NCBI GenBank assembly: GCA_001779955.1
Contig: MFES01000010.1
Location: forward strand, 2,242 to 34,736
DNA length: 32,495 bases
Source: Candidatus Doudnabacteria bacterium RIFCSPHIGHO2_02_FULL_46_11
GTDB taxonomy: Bacteria > Patescibacteriota > Doudnabacteria > UBA920 > 2-02-FULL-46-11
Reading direction: 5' to 3'
Under the pieces are notes generated by a model. That model was not told the origin of the DNA. It did not search any database and worked only from the letters and a program-made list of their open reading frames with translations. Positions 21,052 to 29,339 of this stretch are shown in pieces. The first letter of the stretch is position 1. Each line of letters starts with the position of its first letter. The position numbers and the translations under genes are program-made.

Positions 21052-22413
21052 TTACATATAGGCTTTTTCCAAAATCAGGTCGATTTCCTGGCGCAAACTT
21101 TCCTTTTCTTTGGACAAGCCGTCTATTTTGTCAACAGCGTGCATTACTGTGGTGTGGTCGCGCCCGCCGAAGAAGTCGCCAATACTAGGAAAAGAATTGT
21201 CTAGTTCCTTTCTGATTAAATACATGGCAATTTGGCGGGGCTTAACAAATTCTTTTTTCCGCGACTGCTTGATTAAGTCTTCCATAGTAACGTTATAGAA
21301 GGAAGCCACAACTTCCGCCAGTTTTTTAACGCTTATACCCCTTTTTTTCGGGGCTGTTGTGGCCAAAATATTTTTGGCCAGTTCAACGGTGGGGGTAGCG
21401 CCGTTAAGCTCGCAAAACACCATAAGTCTATTAAGGGCTCCTTCCAATTCACGAATGTTGCTTTGGATAATCTCGGCGATAAAATTGAGAACCTCGGTGG
21501 GGATCCCGTAATTTTTTTCACGGGCCTTGGTGTTTAAGATGGCAATTCGGGTTTCGAGATCCGGCGCTTGGATATCGGCAATCATCCCCCACTCAAAGCG
21601 GCTGACCAATCGTTCCTCGATTGCTGGTATTTCTTTAGGCAGACGGTCGCTCGAGAGTACTACCTGCTTGTTGTTTTGGTATAAGGTGTTGAAGGTGTGG
21701 AAAAATTCTTCCTGGGTTCGTTCTTTACCGGCGATAAATTGGATGTCGTCTATTAAAAGCACGTCTACGTTTCGGTAAAGCTCCTTGAAAGCCGCCATGC
21801 GTCCTTTTTCGATGGCGTCGGTGAACTCATTGGTGAATCTTTCCGAGCTAACGTAAAGAATGCGCGCGTTCGGGTTCTGGTTTAGAGTTTCATTACCCAC
21901 CGCCTGCATTAAGTGAGTCTTGCCCAACCCCACGCCGCCGTATAAAAATAAAGGATTGTAAGCCGTGCCCGGTTTTTTAGCCACAGCTTGGCAGGCCGCC
22001 GCCGCCAATTCATTGGAATTACCGACAATGAAAGTCTGGAAGGTATATTTGGGGTTAAGACCGTTAATTGTTGCATTAAGGCTCGTTGGTGTGGAGTGGC
22101 TCGTTACCGATCTTCCCGGGCTGACCGTGGCCGCTATCGATGAACCCCGGCCGCCGCCTGACCCTGAAATGATTTGATACTGCACCTCCCTTACCTCCGG
22201 CAAAATCGCTCGAACCGCTTTGACAATATCCGCGTGGTATTTATTTTTGAGCCATTCTTTGCTAAAACCGTTGGGCACGCCAATAGTAAGCTTCTCCCCA
22301 TTTTTGTCGATGACGGTCGTGCCTTTAAACCACGTCGCAAAGCTGGGCTTGCTCAACGTCAATTCAAGTCTTCCGAGAACCGCCTGCCATAATTGTTGGT
22401 TTTCTATTTCCAT
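21052..22413 (-). CDS. dnaA: Chromosomal replication initiator DnaA
   Basis: 453 residues, standard four-domain layout. Domain I (LWQAVLGRLELTLSKPSFATWFK) is followed by a Gly/Ser/Thr-rich linker (about 80-115), the AAA+ domain III with FIVGNSNELAAAA, Walker A GGVGLGKTHL (159-168), Walker B LLIDDIQFI and box VII-like sequence, and domain IV with the DnaA-box-binding signature GGRDHTTVMHAVDKI near residue 420. All key residues are intact. It binds DnaA boxes at oriC to open the duplex; candidate boxes lie 138-210 bp upstream of its start. It diverges from rpmH across the origin-like region, a classical arrangement. Confidence 0.98.
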   Translation of the reverse strand: MEIENQQLWQAVLGRLELTLSKPSFATWFKGTTVIDKNGEKLTIGVPNGFSKEWLKNKYHADIVKAVRAILPEVREVQYQIISGSGGGRGSSIAATVSPGRSVTSHSTPTSLNATINGLNPKYTFQTFIVGNSNELAAAACQAVAKKPGTAYNPLFLYGGVGLGKTHLMQAVGNETLNQNPNARILYVSSERFTNEFTDAIEKGRMAAFKELYRNVDVLLIDDIQFIAGKERTQEEFFHTFNTLYQNNKQVVLSSDRLPKEIPAIEERLVSRFEWGMIADIQAPDLETRIAILNTKAREKNYGIPTEVLNFIAEIIQSNIRELEGALNRLMVFCELNGATPTVELAKNILATTAPKKRGISVKKLAEVVASFYNVTMEDLIKQSRKKEFVKPRQIAMYLIRKELDNSFPSIGDFFGGRDHTTVMHAVDKIDGLSKEKESLRQEIDLILEKAYM

Positions 22414-22447
22414 ACGCTTACGCTACGCGATACTAATCAACGAATAC

Positions 22448-22514
22448 ATACTAATAATACGAATAACTATTCTAATATAATTAATATACTCTTTACTATT
22501 CGTATTATTAGTAT
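22448..22514. repeat. 18-bp perfect inverted repeat in the origin region
   Basis: ATACTAATAATACGAATA and TATTCGTATTATTAGTAT with a 31-bp AT-rich spacer, close to the dnaA start. Confidence 0.85.
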
Positions 22515-22678
22515 CAATACTTCTTCGTATCTTACACCTTACCAAACGAGTTATCAACATGCAAACCCATAAAAAACGTGATATATAGGCCATCTTGAGC
22601 CTATGTGGAAAAGTTGTGGAGAAGATGTTTAAAAACCATAAATCAAGGCCGGACATTCGCCAAAACAAAAAAATTAAG

Positions 22679-22684
22679 ATATAA
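22679..22684 (+). promoter_or_regulatory. -10 box of the rpmH operon
   Basis: TATAAT within GATATAATTAAACG, about 41 nt before the rpmH ATG; the -35 is not clear. Confidence 0.5.
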
Positions 22685-22725
22685 TTAAACGTGAAACGAG
22701 CGCATACATCAGTAATTTTTAAAAC

Positions 22726-22866
22726 ATGAGACAAGGTTTAACCTACACTCCAAACAGGAAACGGCAGGCAAAAAAGCAGGGTTTTCGCGCGCGCAGGCGC
22801 ACAAGAAACGGCCGCGGAGTATTGGCCAGGCGCAGGGCTCGCGGCCGAAGGAGATTAACTGTTTAA
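22726..22866 (+). CDS. rpmH: 50S ribosomal protein L34
   Basis: 46 residues, too short for the ORF track. The sequence [17 protein letters not shown] followed by [19 protein letters not shown] and ending RRRLTV matches L34 throughout: a very basic peptide of the large subunit. It heads the rpmH-rnpA-yidD-yidC-khpB cluster seen beside oriC in most bacteria. The start is fixed by homology; AAAACATG gives no clear Shine-Dalgarno. It ends 12 bp before rnpA. Confidence 0.97.
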   Translation: MRQGLTYTPNRKRQAKKQGFRARRRTRNGRGVLARRRARGRRRLTV

Positions 22867-22878
22867 TTCACCTACCAA

Positions 22879-23220
22879 ATGCTTGCCGCGGATAATCGTT
22901 TAAGAAAACAGAATGATTTTGACCGCTTGTACCAAACGGGCCGAACTATCTCCGGCCCTTTGTTTAATGTTAGGTGGGTAAATAATGGTTTAGCAGACTC
23001 GCGGTTTGGTGTGGTAGTGAGTAAGAATACGGCCAAATTGGCTACCAGGCGAAACAGAATTAAGCGCAAAGTTCGGGCTGGGTTAAAGGGTTTTTTGGTC
23101 GGGATTAAAGGCGGTTTGGACATAGTTATTATTATCAAGCGTCCGGCGTTGGATAAAGAGTATACTGAAATTAAGGAGGAGCTCGGTAAAATTTTCAAAA
23201 AAGCCCGCCTATTAAAATAA
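22879..23220 (+). CDS. rnpA: Ribonuclease P protein component
   Basis: 113 residues, typical RnpA. It assists the catalytic RNase P RNA in removing 5' leaders of pre-tRNA. Seen: RLRKQNDFDRLYQTGR at the start, FGVVVSKNTAKLATRRN and the RNR motif RRNRIKRKVR, and GLDIVIIIKRPAL near the C-terminus. It follows rpmH by 12 bp and precedes yidD by 3 bp, so it is in one operon. The RNase P RNA gene was not found in this window. Confidence 0.95.
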   Translation: MLAADNRLRKQNDFDRLYQTGRTISGPLFNVRWVNNGLADSRFGVVVSKNTAKLATRRNRIKRKVRAGLKGFLVGIKGGLDIVIIIKRPALDKEYTEIKEELGKIFKKARLLK

Positions 23221-23223
23221 TAA

Positions 23224-23511
23224 ATGACCAACGCCACAATTTTTCTAATTAATATTTATCAAAAAACGCTTTCCCCCGACCATTCCTGGCTAAGCGAGTT
23301 TTTCCCTTATGGATTTTGCCGCTATACTCCCTCTTGCTCGGAATACTGCAAGCAGTCTTTGCGCGAGCGCGGGTTATTTAAAGGGCTTGCCCTGACTTTT
23401 TGGCGGTTACTTCGCTGTAACCCGTGGGCCAGGTTCGGTCATGACCCAGTTACGCCAATAATCAATAACCAAGAAACAAGAAACAAACAGAATCCAATAA
23501 TCAATATTTAA
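23224..23511 (+). CDS. yidD: Membrane protein insertion efficiency factor YidD
   Basis: 95 residues. YidD is a small inner-face membrane protein that helps YidC insert proteins. The core is typical: IFLINIYQKTLSP, the cysteine motif GFCRYTPSCSEYC, LFKGLALTFWRLLRCNPW and GHDPV, the usual end of the domain. The last 17 or so residues (IINNQETRNKQNPIINI) are not family-like: they are encoded by the AT-rich spacer repeat (copy 3), which seems to have replaced the original stop. The core should still function. Confidence 0.95.
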   Translation: MTNATIFLINIYQKTLSPDHSWLSEFFPYGFCRYTPSCSEYCKQSLRERGLFKGLALTFWRLLRCNPWARFGHDPVTPIINNQETRNKQNPIINI

Positions 23512-23575
23512 AAACCCGATTATGGTTGTTAATTATTTTGGTTATTGCCTCTTGTATCTTGACGATTAACGAAGT
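23458..23575. repeat. AT-rich inverted-repeat spacer, copy 3
   Basis: ATCAATAACCAAGAAACAAG.. is answered by GTTAATTATT, GGTTATTGCC and CTTGTATCTTG before yidC. Words are shared with 11035-11133 and 14341-14419. Its left part is read as the C-terminus of YidD. Confidence 0.65.
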
Positions 23576-23578
23576 TTT

Positions 23579-24298
23579 ATGTTTCACGAACTGCTTTACC
23601 GCCCAATACTAAACTTACTCGTTTTTCTTTATGATATTATTCCCGGTCATGACGTTGGCCTGGCCATTATCGGCGTAACCCTGGTAATCCGGATTATTTT
23701 ATATCCGTCTTTTCACAGTTCTTTAAAATCGCAAAAAGCTCTCCAGGAGCTACAGCCAAAAATGGAAGCGCTAAAAGTAAAACACAAGGACGACAAACAG
23801 GCGCAGATGAAGGCCGTCATGGAACTTTACAAAGAACACAAGGTAAATCCGCTTTCTTCCTGCCTTCCGCTTTTAATTCAGCTGCCGGTAATGATTGCCT
23901 TATTTAGCGTGCTTAATAACCAATTGCCGAAAACAACTATAGAGGGGCTTTATGGTTTTGTCAGCAACCCGGGAACTTTGGAGCCGGTGGCTTTTGGTTT
24001 TCTTAATATGGCTCAACCGCACACCATTTTGGCGGCAGTCGCAGCCATTTTGCAGTTTTTGCAAACCAAAACGCTTATGCCCAAGCGCGAGCCCGGTGTA
24101 AAGCTTGATCCCACAGCTAACATTCTGCAAAAGCAGATGCTTTACTTTTTGCCGGTCATGACCTTTATAATTGCCCTGAAATTGCCTGCCGGCCTGCCTC
24201 TTTATTGGGCGGCCACGACTATATTCGCCATCCTGCAGCAGTTGATTATCCGTCGCCGCTCGCAACCGCCGGGAGTTGCGGTTAAAGAGGGTGCATAG
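23579..24298 (+). CDS. yidC: Membrane protein insertase YidC/Oxa1 (short form)
   Basis: 239 residues. Only the conserved insertase core is present, without the large periplasmic domain of proteobacterial YidC, as in Gram-positive and CPR forms. The first helix (LLVFLYDIIPG.. VGLAIIGVTLVIRIIL) includes the conserved Arg in the membrane groove. A charged cytosolic coil follows (QELQPKMEALKVKHKDD), then CLPLLIQLPVMIALFSVL, and the C-terminal helices LPVMTFIIALKLPAGLPLYWA. It inserts and folds membrane proteins. No N-terminal lipobox was seen. It lies after yidD and before khpB. Confidence 0.95.
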   Translation: MFHELLYRPILNLLVFLYDIIPGHDVGLAIIGVTLVIRIILYPSFHSSLKSQKALQELQPKMEALKVKHKDDKQAQMKAVMELYKEHKVNPLSSCLPLLIQLPVMIALFSVLNNQLPKTTIEGLYGFVSNPGTLEPVAFGFLNMAQPHTILAAVAAILQFLQTKTLMPKREPGVKLDPTANILQKQMLYFLPVMTFIIALKLPAGLPLYWAATTIFAILQQLIIRRRSQPPGVAVKEGA

Positions 24299-24420
24299 TA
24301 GTATGCCAGGTAGCAGACTTTGTTTCATTGCCTTAAATCATCGACTGGCCGCAACTTCATTGTTTTAAGATTTAAAGCGTACAAGCGCAAAACTAAGGCG
24401 CAAAGCTTCAGGAAGGTAAT

Positions 24421-24951
24421 ATGCCGGGTATGCCGCGCGAAGATTCAATAGAGAACATAAAACAGGTAATCACCGATCTTGTCAGCAAGATGGGTATTAA
24501 AGCCGATATTGAAATACGCGAACAGCAGGATACGGTGGTGTACAATTTGCGCACCAATGACACCAATATGCTTATCGGCAAGCACGGAATAAATCTGCAT
24601 GCCCTGCAGTACTTGGCGCGCATACTCGCCCGCCGCAAGCTGCAGGAAGAGTTGGATTTTTTGATTGACGTTGAGGATTACAAAAAAAAGCGCGAGTTTT
24701 TCTTGACTGAATTGGCTCAGGAGATAAAACGCCAGGTCATTGACCAAAAACGGGCCGTGGTTTTGAAAAGTATGCCGGCCTTTGAACGGCGCGTAATCCA
24801 TGCCGTTCTTTCTGAAGCTGAACAAGTTGAAACTAGTAGCATCGGCGAGGACCCAAACCGCATGGTGGTGGTTTTTCCCCGAGGCCAGCAGCCGGAAGTC
24901 AGCCCAGACTCCTTAAGTTTTTTGGAAACCGAAGATTATAAGGTTTTGTAA
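24421..24951 (+). CDS. khpB: RNA-binding protein KhpB/Jag (KH and R3H, no Jag-N)
   Basis: 176 residues. A KH domain (about 45-100) with its GxxG loop IGKHGINL is followed by an R3H domain (about 105-165: MPAFERRVIHAVLSE, then ETSSIGEDPNRMVVV). The N-terminal Jag-N domain of the Firmicutes protein is missing; only about 15 residues precede the KH-region fold. With KhpA such proteins bind many RNAs and influence cell elongation and division. GGAAGG precedes the ATG by 5 nt, one of the few clear Shine-Dalgarno sites among the core genes. A terminator follows. Confidence 0.93.
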   Translation: MPGMPREDSIENIKQVITDLVSKMGIKADIEIREQQDTVVYNLRTNDTNMLIGKHGINLHALQYLARILARRKLQEELDFLIDVEDYKKKREFFLTELAQEIKRQVIDQKRAVVLKSMPAFERRVIHAVLSEAEQVETSSIGEDPNRMVVVFPRGQQPEVSPDSLSFLETEDYKVL

Positions 24952-24987
24952 ATCAAAAGCACAAAGGATTTCCTAAGAAGGGATTTT

Positions 24988-25017
24988 AAAACCGCTCTCT
25001 GTGTTGGGCGGTTTTTA
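24988..25017 (+). terminator. Terminator after khpB, probably two-way
   Basis: AAAACCGC / GCGGTTTT with a 12-nt loop, followed by TTAT. The AAAA/TTTT flanks allow it to end the convergent gene 25056-25838 as well. Confidence 0.8.
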
Positions 25018-25055
25018 TATCAACAAAAATTGACGGTCGTAAAAAATGTAAAAAA

Positions 25056-25838
25056 TTATTCTAACGTTAAAAGGACAGCTTTGGGTTTTAGACTTGTTTC
25101 TATGCCGTCAAAGATGCTTGGCTGTAGTTCCGCCCGAGGCGAGCGGTAGTGGAATTCATCAAAACGGTTTTTTGTTTCCATGGCGATTATTTGTAAGCCA
25201 TGATCGAGCGGGGCTTTAGCGGCCGGATTTGTTTGTTTAATTTCATCCTTTCCTGCGTCCTTTTCTGCATTGTCGTTTCGGTGAGCGCCGTTTTCCGAAT
25301 TAAAATAAGAGCTAACACCTGCGACCAGCCCCTGGGTCGTACCTTCCATCGGGGCGAAAGCCAAGGCGTAAAAATCGCGGCCTGCCAAGTTAATACCCAT
25401 CCAAGCATTGGTATAAAGCGCCTTTTGGCCTTCATAGATACCCACCGCTCCGTTTTTAAAGATAAATTCAATATTTTCCGGCCACTCCGAAGCCGCAGTT
25501 TGAAGCGCATCAAACGCCACTTTGCCTAATTGCAGTGCCCATTCCTCAAAATGATAGCCTATGACTGTTGCCGTTATGGCGATTTCCTGCAGGTTTGTGG
25601 CGGATTTTTGTTCCGTATCACCCAAAACATAACCGGGCTGGCCCAAATCTTCCAAATATCCGTTAACGCTGGCACCGTTAGTGAATGACCAGACTATGGC
25701 CAATAAAATGACTAACACCACAATGGTGCCGACCGGGCTCCAGGTTCGTTTTTTGGCTGGTTTTCTTTTTACTGCGCTTTTTTTCGGGGCGCGGGTTTTA
25801 GAACGCCTAACCTTGGGTTGTTTTTTTGTTTTTGCCAT
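25056..25838 (-). CDS. Basic, single-pass membrane protein of unknown function
   Basis: 260 residues. The first 32 are extremely basic (Lys/Arg/Pro/Ala-rich, KKQPKVRRSKTRAPKKSAVK) and probably lie in the cytosol, perhaps touching nucleic acid. One membrane helix follows (about 36-53, VGTIVVLVILLAIVWSF). The outside part begins with YLEDLGQPGYVLG and has aromatic segments (IGYHFEEWALQLG, FIFKNGAVGIYEGQ) and a charged, likely disordered stretch (NDNAEKDAGKDE). No family is recognised. A small AAAGAGT / ACTCTTT hairpin (25851-25867) sits just upstream of the start, and no Shine-Dalgarno is evident. Confidence 0.7.
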   Translation of the reverse strand: MAKTKKQPKVRRSKTRAPKKSAVKRKPAKKRTWSPVGTIVVLVILLAIVWSFTNGASVNGYLEDLGQPGYVLGDTEQKSATNLQEIAITATVIGYHFEEWALQLGKVAFDALQTAASEWPENIEFIFKNGAVGIYEGQKALYTNAWMGINLAGRDFYALAFAPMEGTTQGLVAGVSSYFNSENGAHRNDNAEKDAGKDEIKQTNPAAKAPLDHGLQIIAMETKNRFDEFHYRSPRAELQPSIFDGIETSLKPKAVLLTLE

Positions 25839-25901
25839 TAACGCGCAATCAAAGAGTCGAACTCTTTGGCTTTGAGAATATTAAATTGTATTTTTGTTTC
25901 C

Positions 25902-25932
25902 CCTCACACCTCGACTTAAGTCAGGTGTGAGG
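25902..25932. terminator. Hairpin between the GIY-YIG and basic membrane protein genes
   Basis: CCTCACACCT / AGGTGTGAGG, a perfect 10-bp stem containing the palindrome GACTTAAGTC at its tip. No long T tract follows on either strand, so terminator function is only likely. Confidence 0.5.
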
Positions 25933-25955
25933 ATTAGTCCGCGCGCCAAACGAAT

Positions 25956-26216
25956 TTATTTGAGCTTAAGTGAGTCTTCAACTCTCTTAAGTAGGTGCAC
26001 CCTAGCTCGCCCACGAAGCTTAAGGCTTTCTTCTCTATGTTTGGCATCCTTTTGAGAAGAGTAAGCTTCGTAATAGGCCAGTACATAGGGCTTATGACCG
26101 CTAGTATACCGTGATCTACCAGAATTATGTTCTTTTATGCGTTTCTTTAGGTCTGACGTATAGCCAATGTATAATTCTTGGCTTTTCTGACTCCGCAATA
26201 TATAGACGTAGAACAT
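25956..26216 (-). CDS. GIY-YIG nuclease domain protein (UPF0213 type)
   Basis: 86 residues, a single GIY-YIG domain of the small YhbQ/URI group: MFYVYILRSQKSQELYIGYTSDLKKRIKEHNSG, split here as YVYIL, YIGYTSDL and KRIKEHN, followed by LAYYEAYSS, DAKHREESLK. The catalytic Tyr, Arg and Glu expected for the fold are present. Members cut nucleic acid; the cellular role of these stand-alone forms is unclear. It has its own promoter and so is separate from the penicillin-binding protein gene upstream. Confidence 0.9.
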   Translation of the reverse strand: MFYVYILRSQKSQELYIGYTSDLKKRIKEHNSGRSRYTSGHKPYVLAYYEAYSSQKDAKHREESLKLRGRARVHLLKRVEDSLKLK

Positions 26217-26286
26217 AATTCTAAATTCGTTGTGGTGTGCGGGTAGATTGTGCTTTTGTTTCTTTCGAGTGACTAACTCTATTTAT

Positions 26287-26315
26287 ATTATAGCAAAGTT
26301 CAGAATATTTTTCAA
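26287..26315 (-). promoter_or_regulatory. Promoter of the GIY-YIG gene
   Basis: TTGAAA (26315-26310), a 17-nt spacer and TATAAT (26292-26287) on the minus strand, giving a leader of about 64 nt. The two structured elements lie upstream of it, so they are not part of this transcript. Confidence 0.7.
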
Positions 26316-26330
26316 GCCCAGCATATCAGC

Positions 26331-26468
26331 CCCGGATATCTGCCTGGATAATCTGTAGCCTTTGTCCGACCTTGATTGTCCGGATAGTATCCAAAGCATC
26401 TTTTTTATCCCCTTGATGCTAATCCCGCCACAGATTGTGAGGAGGACAATCCAGGCAGTATCACGGGG
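26331..26468 (-). ncRNA. Structured element, copy 2
   Basis: Long stem: CCCCG / CGGGG, GATA / TATC, and CTGCCTGGAT / ATCCAGGCAG (10 bp, perfect). The inner stem is AATCTGT / ACAGATT. On the minus strand the one-sided bulge reads TGTCCTCCTCAC, matching TGTTCTCCTTAC in copy 3, and GGTCGGAC replaces GGTCGAAC. The apical hairpin GCATC / GATGC differs from other copies. Stem changes relative to copy 3 are compensatory. Confidence 0.7.
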
Positions 26469-26469
26469 T

Positions 26470-26599
26470 CAGCTCCGGTAGTCTTGGTATTTTCGTTCGA
26501 CTTCAAGAGACATGGCAAATTCATTATTTACACTTCGGAGATGCCAATATCTATCAAAACCCAGACTGTAAGAGGAGAACGATCGGGGATGTATAGCTG
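26470..26599 (-). ncRNA. Structured element, copy 4 (diverged, tandem with copy 2)
   Basis: On the minus strand: CAGCT / AGCTG at the base, GATCGTTCTCCTCTTAC as the bulge side, inner stem AGTCTGG / CCAAGACT, and GTCGAAC before the inner 3' strand, in the same order as the other copies. The middle stem is imperfect. It begins just after the stop codon of the penicillin-binding protein gene and abuts copy 2. Confidence 0.55.
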
Positions 26600-26607
26600 G
26601 GCAAGCT

Positions 26608-29199
26608 TTATTTCAAAGAAATATTTACAAAATTGCTTCGAAGTCCTTGGGGTGTGGAGGCAAATAAAGTGTAATTGCCATCAGAAGTCGAGGGTGTTGG
26701 CCGCCAGCTGATATTTAAGGTAGTTATGTTGCTTGATTGTTGAACTGTGCCCTCTCCCTCAATTTTAGTGGAAACGCCCTGGCTGTCGCGCAGGTAAATA
26801 TTTATGTCGTCAATTGGTATTGGGCCGGTTGCCTCAATTGTAATTCGCATCGTTCCAGAAACGGCGTCCCCGCTTTCAGGTCGCGAAATAAATAGGGATT
26901 CGGAAGGGTTAAAGCTTATCTTCTCTGCATCGTTATCAGCTTCAGGCTCATCTGATTCCGGGCTTAACAGTTCGCCGTTTCCGTCTTTTTGCGTAGGCGG
27001 ATAACTGTAGCCGTGATTTATGACCCAATTTTTGACCGGTGTTTCCCAATCAGAGTCTTCGGGGCGTTCAGATCGAAAAACCGTATACAGTTTGCTTTCG
27101 ACGAATTCAGGCGGCGTGTCGGTTGTGGCCAAAAGGCCGTTATTGCTGTTGATTTTTATCAATTGGTGTATGTTGTCGTATTCGGCAGGCGGCGCAAAAG
27201 AGGCAAATTTTTCAATTTTGGTGCCGCTCCCGGAAAGATAAGTGGCTTCGGTGGGAAGCTTGCCGGATAGGGCGTCTACCTCGACCTCAATTATCCCTTC
27301 GGGCCGCTTGAATTGCAGAATTGGTTTGTCGGCGTGGGCTTTTCGCATAAAGGAATTCCAGATCGGCGCAGCCACCACCGAACCGTCCGCGCCAGGGTTC
27401 ATAACTTTGCCGCTCATGTTGCCAACCCAGACGCCAGCGGCCAATTGCGGCGTATAGCCCATGGCCCAGCCGTCGCGCCAGTTTTGGGTGGTGCCGGTTT
27501 TGGCTGCCACCGGCCGTCCGGAGAGGGTAAGCTGGCCGCCGGCGCCGAAAATGTAGGCCCGAGCGCTATCATCTGATAAAACGTCGGAAATAAGGTAAGC
27601 TACTTCCTCATTTAAAACGCGTTTGCCCTCTTTCTCGTCCTTAACTTCAAAAACCACATCGTCCTTGGCGTCTTCAATTTTCAAAATAGCTTTGGTTTCA
27701 TGCTTAATGCCGCCGTTTGCCAAAACTCCGAAAGCGGCGGTGTGGTCGAGGAGTTTTATTTCACAGCCGCCAAGCACCAGTGATAATCCGCAGGTTGAAG
27801 CCGAGAGTTCGGTTGTAATCCCCATATCTCGGGCAGTATTAATGACTTCCTTGACGCCGGCCAGATAAACTGTTTTCACGGCCGGAATGTTCAATGAGCC
27901 GGCCAGGGTGCGGCGCATGGATAGCGGGCCAAACTCATCGCCGGTGTAGTTTTGCGGAGCATAAGGTTGGCCATTGACCGTGCCAAACACGGTGCGCACG
28001 TCCATGAGCATTGTTGCCGGGTTCAAGCCTTGGGCAAACGCTGTGGCATAAGCGTAGGGTTTAAACGAAGAACCCGGCTGACGCTCGCGCAGGGCAATGT
28101 TCACTTGTCCCTGGTTTTCTTCATCAAAGAAATCCTTGCTTCCGACCATGGCTAGAATGTCACCGCTCGAAGGGTCTACGGCTACGAGTCCGGCGTTGGT
28201 CGCGCCATACCTCTCGAATTTCGGAGCGCCTTCACTTACCGACTCCTCCGCCATTTTCTGTAATTCATAATCAAGCGTGGTCGTTACCTTGAAGCCTCCT
28301 TCCTCCAAGGCGGCCTTGCCGTAATGCTCCTCGAGTAACTCCTGAATGTAAATTACGAAGTGGGGCGCCTTAATGCCGGTCCGGCTTGGGTTGAATTTCA
28401 CTTCTTCCTTTTGGGCGGCATCGCGCTCGGCCGCGGTTATGTAGCCCAAATCAGACATTCTTTGCAGGGCGTAATTTTTTCTGATTTCAAGGTCGTCGAG
28501 ATGCGAGCCGAAAGGGTTGAAATAGCTTGGCCGTTGGGGCAGGGCGGCAAGATAGGCCGATTCGGCGAGGGTCAAATTGCGGGCCGATTTGTTGAAGTAA
28601 GTTTGCGAAGCGGCCTCTATGCCGTAGGCGTTTTGTCCATACGGAATTTCGTTGAGGTAGAGTTTTAAAATGTCGTCTTTGCTCAAGTGCTGCTCAATTT
28701 GTATGGTCAAGACCAATTCTTTGAATTTGCGAACCAGAGTTTTTTCCCCGGACAAGAGAGCATTTTTAACCAGCTGTTGGGTAATGCTTGAACCGCCTTC
28801 GGTTTTGCCCTGGGTAATGTCGCGGAATAAGGCGCGCAGGAGGCCCCTGAAATTGATGCCGCGGTGTTCGTAAAAATCGGCATCTTCAACGGCAACAGTC
28901 GCTTGCTTGACATGCTCGGGCATTTCGTCAAAGCCGATAAGCGTTCGTTTGACCTCGCCGTGGATTTCGTAAAGCAGTTCGTTGTTGCGATCAAAAATTT
29001 TAGTCGATTCTACAACGTCGCGGCTGTTGATTTTGCTTGGGTCCGGCAGATCGTTGGCGTAAACAAAAAACAGGCCTACCAGAAAAACGATGCCGGCCGC
29101 AAAGAGAATTGCGCCGAGGCGGATCATTTTAAGCAACTGGCGGGGGCTTGGTTTTCTTATTTTACGGAGTATTCGGCGGAAAAATCCTGCTAAACTCAT
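26608..29199 (-). CDS. Class A penicillin-binding protein (PBP1A type)
   Basis: 863 residues from ATG 29199 (MSLAGFFRRILRKIRK). After a short basic cytosolic part comes one membrane anchor (about 25-47, GAILFAAGIVFLVGLFF). The GT51 transglycosylase follows (ATVAVEDADFYEHRGI, with the catalytic Glu; EGGSSITQQLVKN; KLYLNEIPYG), then the transpeptidase with SxxK in PGSSFKPYAYA, SLN in LAGSLNIPAVK, and KTG in AAKTGTTQNWRDGW. A C-terminal Ig/Fn3-like domain (about 765-863) follows an acidic linker. All catalytic motifs are intact, so it should polymerise and cross-link peptidoglycan outside the membrane. No clear Shine-Dalgarno; two structured elements follow the stop. Confidence 0.95.
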   Translation of the reverse strand: MSLAGFFRRILRKIRKPSPRQLLKMIRLGAILFAAGIVFLVGLFFVYANDLPDPSKINSRDVVESTKIFDRNNELLYEIHGEVKRTLIGFDEMPEHVKQATVAVEDADFYEHRGINFRGLLRALFRDITQGKTEGGSSITQQLVKNALLSGEKTLVRKFKELVLTIQIEQHLSKDDILKLYLNEIPYGQNAYGIEAASQTYFNKSARNLTLAESAYLAALPQRPSYFNPFGSHLDDLEIRKNYALQRMSDLGYITAAERDAAQKEEVKFNPSRTGIKAPHFVIYIQELLEEHYGKAALEEGGFKVTTTLDYELQKMAEESVSEGAPKFERYGATNAGLVAVDPSSGDILAMVGSKDFFDEENQGQVNIALRERQPGSSFKPYAYATAFAQGLNPATMLMDVRTVFGTVNGQPYAPQNYTGDEFGPLSMRRTLAGSLNIPAVKTVYLAGVKEVINTARDMGITTELSASTCGLSLVLGGCEIKLLDHTAAFGVLANGGIKHETKAILKIEDAKDDVVFEVKDEKEGKRVLNEEVAYLISDVLSDDSARAYIFGAGGQLTLSGRPVAAKTGTTQNWRDGWAMGYTPQLAAGVWVGNMSGKVMNPGADGSVVAAPIWNSFMRKAHADKPILQFKRPEGIIEVEVDALSGKLPTEATYLSGSGTKIEKFASFAPPAEYDNIHQLIKINSNNGLLATTDTPPEFVESKLYTVFRSERPEDSDWETPVKNWVINHGYSYPPTQKDGNGELLSPESDEPEADNDAEKISFNPSESLFISRPESGDAVSGTMRITIEATGPIPIDDINIYLRDSQGVSTKIEGEGTVQQSSNITTLNISWRPTPSTSDGNYTLFASTPQGLRSNFVNISLK

Positions 29200-29288
29200 A
29201 ATTTGTATTTGGATAAGGTTTCGTTTAAAAGGTTCTTTTTGTCTGATCAAAGATCAAAAATTAAAGATTAAGGATTATCAACTGGGTA

Positions 29289-29297
29289 TGATATAAT
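29289..29297 (+). promoter_or_regulatory. Extended -10 promoter of tyrS
   Basis: TGATATAAT, a perfect -10 with extension, about 42 nt before the tyrS ATG. It diverges from the penicillin-binding protein gene. Confidence 0.65.
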
Positions 29298-29339
29298 AAC
29301 ACCAAATCGCAATCTTTGTTACATTTATTATTTAATTTT

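Larger units (their letters stand above)
22414..22725. other. Probable oriC between dnaA and rpmH
   Basis: Near-consensus DnaA boxes, each one mismatch from TTATCCACA: TTATCAACA (22551-22559, plus), TTTTCCACA (22604-22612, minus) and TTCTCCACA (22615-22623, minus). A very AT-rich stretch (about 22440-22520) contains an 18-bp perfect inverted repeat (22448-22465 and 22497-22514) that could be an unwinding or extruding element. A GGC / GCC hairpin lies at 22585-22604. The divergent dnaA and rpmH genes on either side support the assignment. Confidence 0.65.
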
